From positions 1 to 6,344 of the forward strand of contig CAUQQF010000037.1 of the NCBI GenBank assembly GCA_963520375.1: 6,344 nucleotides of DNA, given 5' to 3'. How positions within the stretch are numbered: the stretch's first letter is position 1; the number at the start of each line of letters is the position of its first letter. Made by a program: the position numbers and the translations under genes. Below the pieces are notes generated by a model, which saw only the letters and a program-made list of their open reading frames with translations, did not search any database and had not been told where the DNA came from. Shown piece by piece: positions 6,244 to 6,344 of the stretch. The DNA comes from JABCPE02 sp963520375. GTDB taxonomy: Bacteria; Bacteroidota; Bacteroidia; Flavobacteriales; Weeksellaceae.

Positions 6244-6344
6244 AAAGCTGTTTAACGGGCTCAAATTCTCCCTCAAAAAGAGATAACTCCATTGGTCTGT
6301 CTTGTAGCCGAAGCTGTTCATTTCTCAAATCTGCTAAGATATTA
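6242..6344 (-). CDS. C-terminal end of an unidentified protein, partial
   Basis: The minus strand is open from the right edge to a TAA at 6244-6242 (33 codons). The product fragment is NILADLRNEQLRLQDR followed by PMELSLFEGEFEPVKQL. It reads like a real protein end: a charged amphipathic helix and then a short acidic tail. I do not recognise the family. A competing frame starting at an ATG at 6321 on the same strand is less protein-like, and it would run through the small Cys-rich gene in antisense. The gene converges on the feo operon and its stop lies 33 bp beyond the Cys-rich gene's stop. The start and most of the gene are outside the window. Confidence 0.6.
   Translation of the reverse strand, partial: NILADLRNEQLRLQDRPMELSLFEGEFEPVKQL

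Noticed and set aside
6124..6321. 65-codon minus-strand frame at the right edge
   Set aside because: It overlaps the small Cys-rich gene in antisense and competes with the more protein-like frame ending at 6242. Only one of the two can hold the C-terminus.
1..6344. Mobile element, CRISPR, phage or defence system
   Set aside because: There are no direct-repeat arrays, no transposase or integrase motifs, and every gene except the right-edge fragment fits a housekeeping, transport or repair family.

Overview
The window looks like chromosomal DNA of a member of the Bacteroidota, most likely a flavobacterium of the Weeksellaceae (Chryseobacterium, Bergeyella or Riemerella type). This is inferred from moderately AT-rich coding sequence, very AT-rich intergenic DNA, A-rich leaders mostly without Shine-Dalgarno sequences, and TAnnTTTG -7 promoter elements. 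No lineage could be confirmed by a search.

Layout, left to right. (1) 1-878, minus strand: most of a YhcC-type (TIGR01212) radical SAM protein; its C-terminus runs off the left edge. (2) 879-990: divergent intergenic region. (3) 991-3177, plus strand: a two-gene ABC exporter unit, a NatA/YhaQ-like ATPase followed by a NatB-like (COG1668) ABC-2 permease. (4) 3174-3668, minus strand: an Ogt/MGMT-type O6-alkylguanine-DNA alkyltransferase, tail to tail with the permease, with the two stop codons overlapping. (5) 3669-3768: a 100-bp divergent promoter region with a TAnnTTTG element on each strand and an imperfect 17-bp palindrome between them. (6) 3769-6208, plus strand: a ferrous-iron uptake operon of feoA, feoB and a 44-codon Cys-rich membrane protein of the FeoB-associated type. 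(7) 6242-6344, minus strand: the last 33 codons of an unidentified gene that converges on the feo operon.

The feo genes work together. FeoB is the G-protein-linked inner-membrane Fe(II) permease, FeoA is the small SH3-like cytosolic partner, and the Cys-rich protein probably takes the place in this lineage of the FeoC-type accessory subunit. The ABC genes probably form one export complex with an unknown substrate. The radical SAM protein and the alkyltransferase are single conserved housekeeping or repair genes with no visible functional link to their neighbours.

This is mainly an ordinary chromosomal region. I see no transposase, CRISPR array, tRNA/rRNA gene, toxin-antitoxin or defence locus, and no convincing sign of a new multi-gene system. 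The points most worth a second look are the small FeoB partner, the palindrome between the ogt and feo promoters, and the unidentified C-terminus at the right edge.
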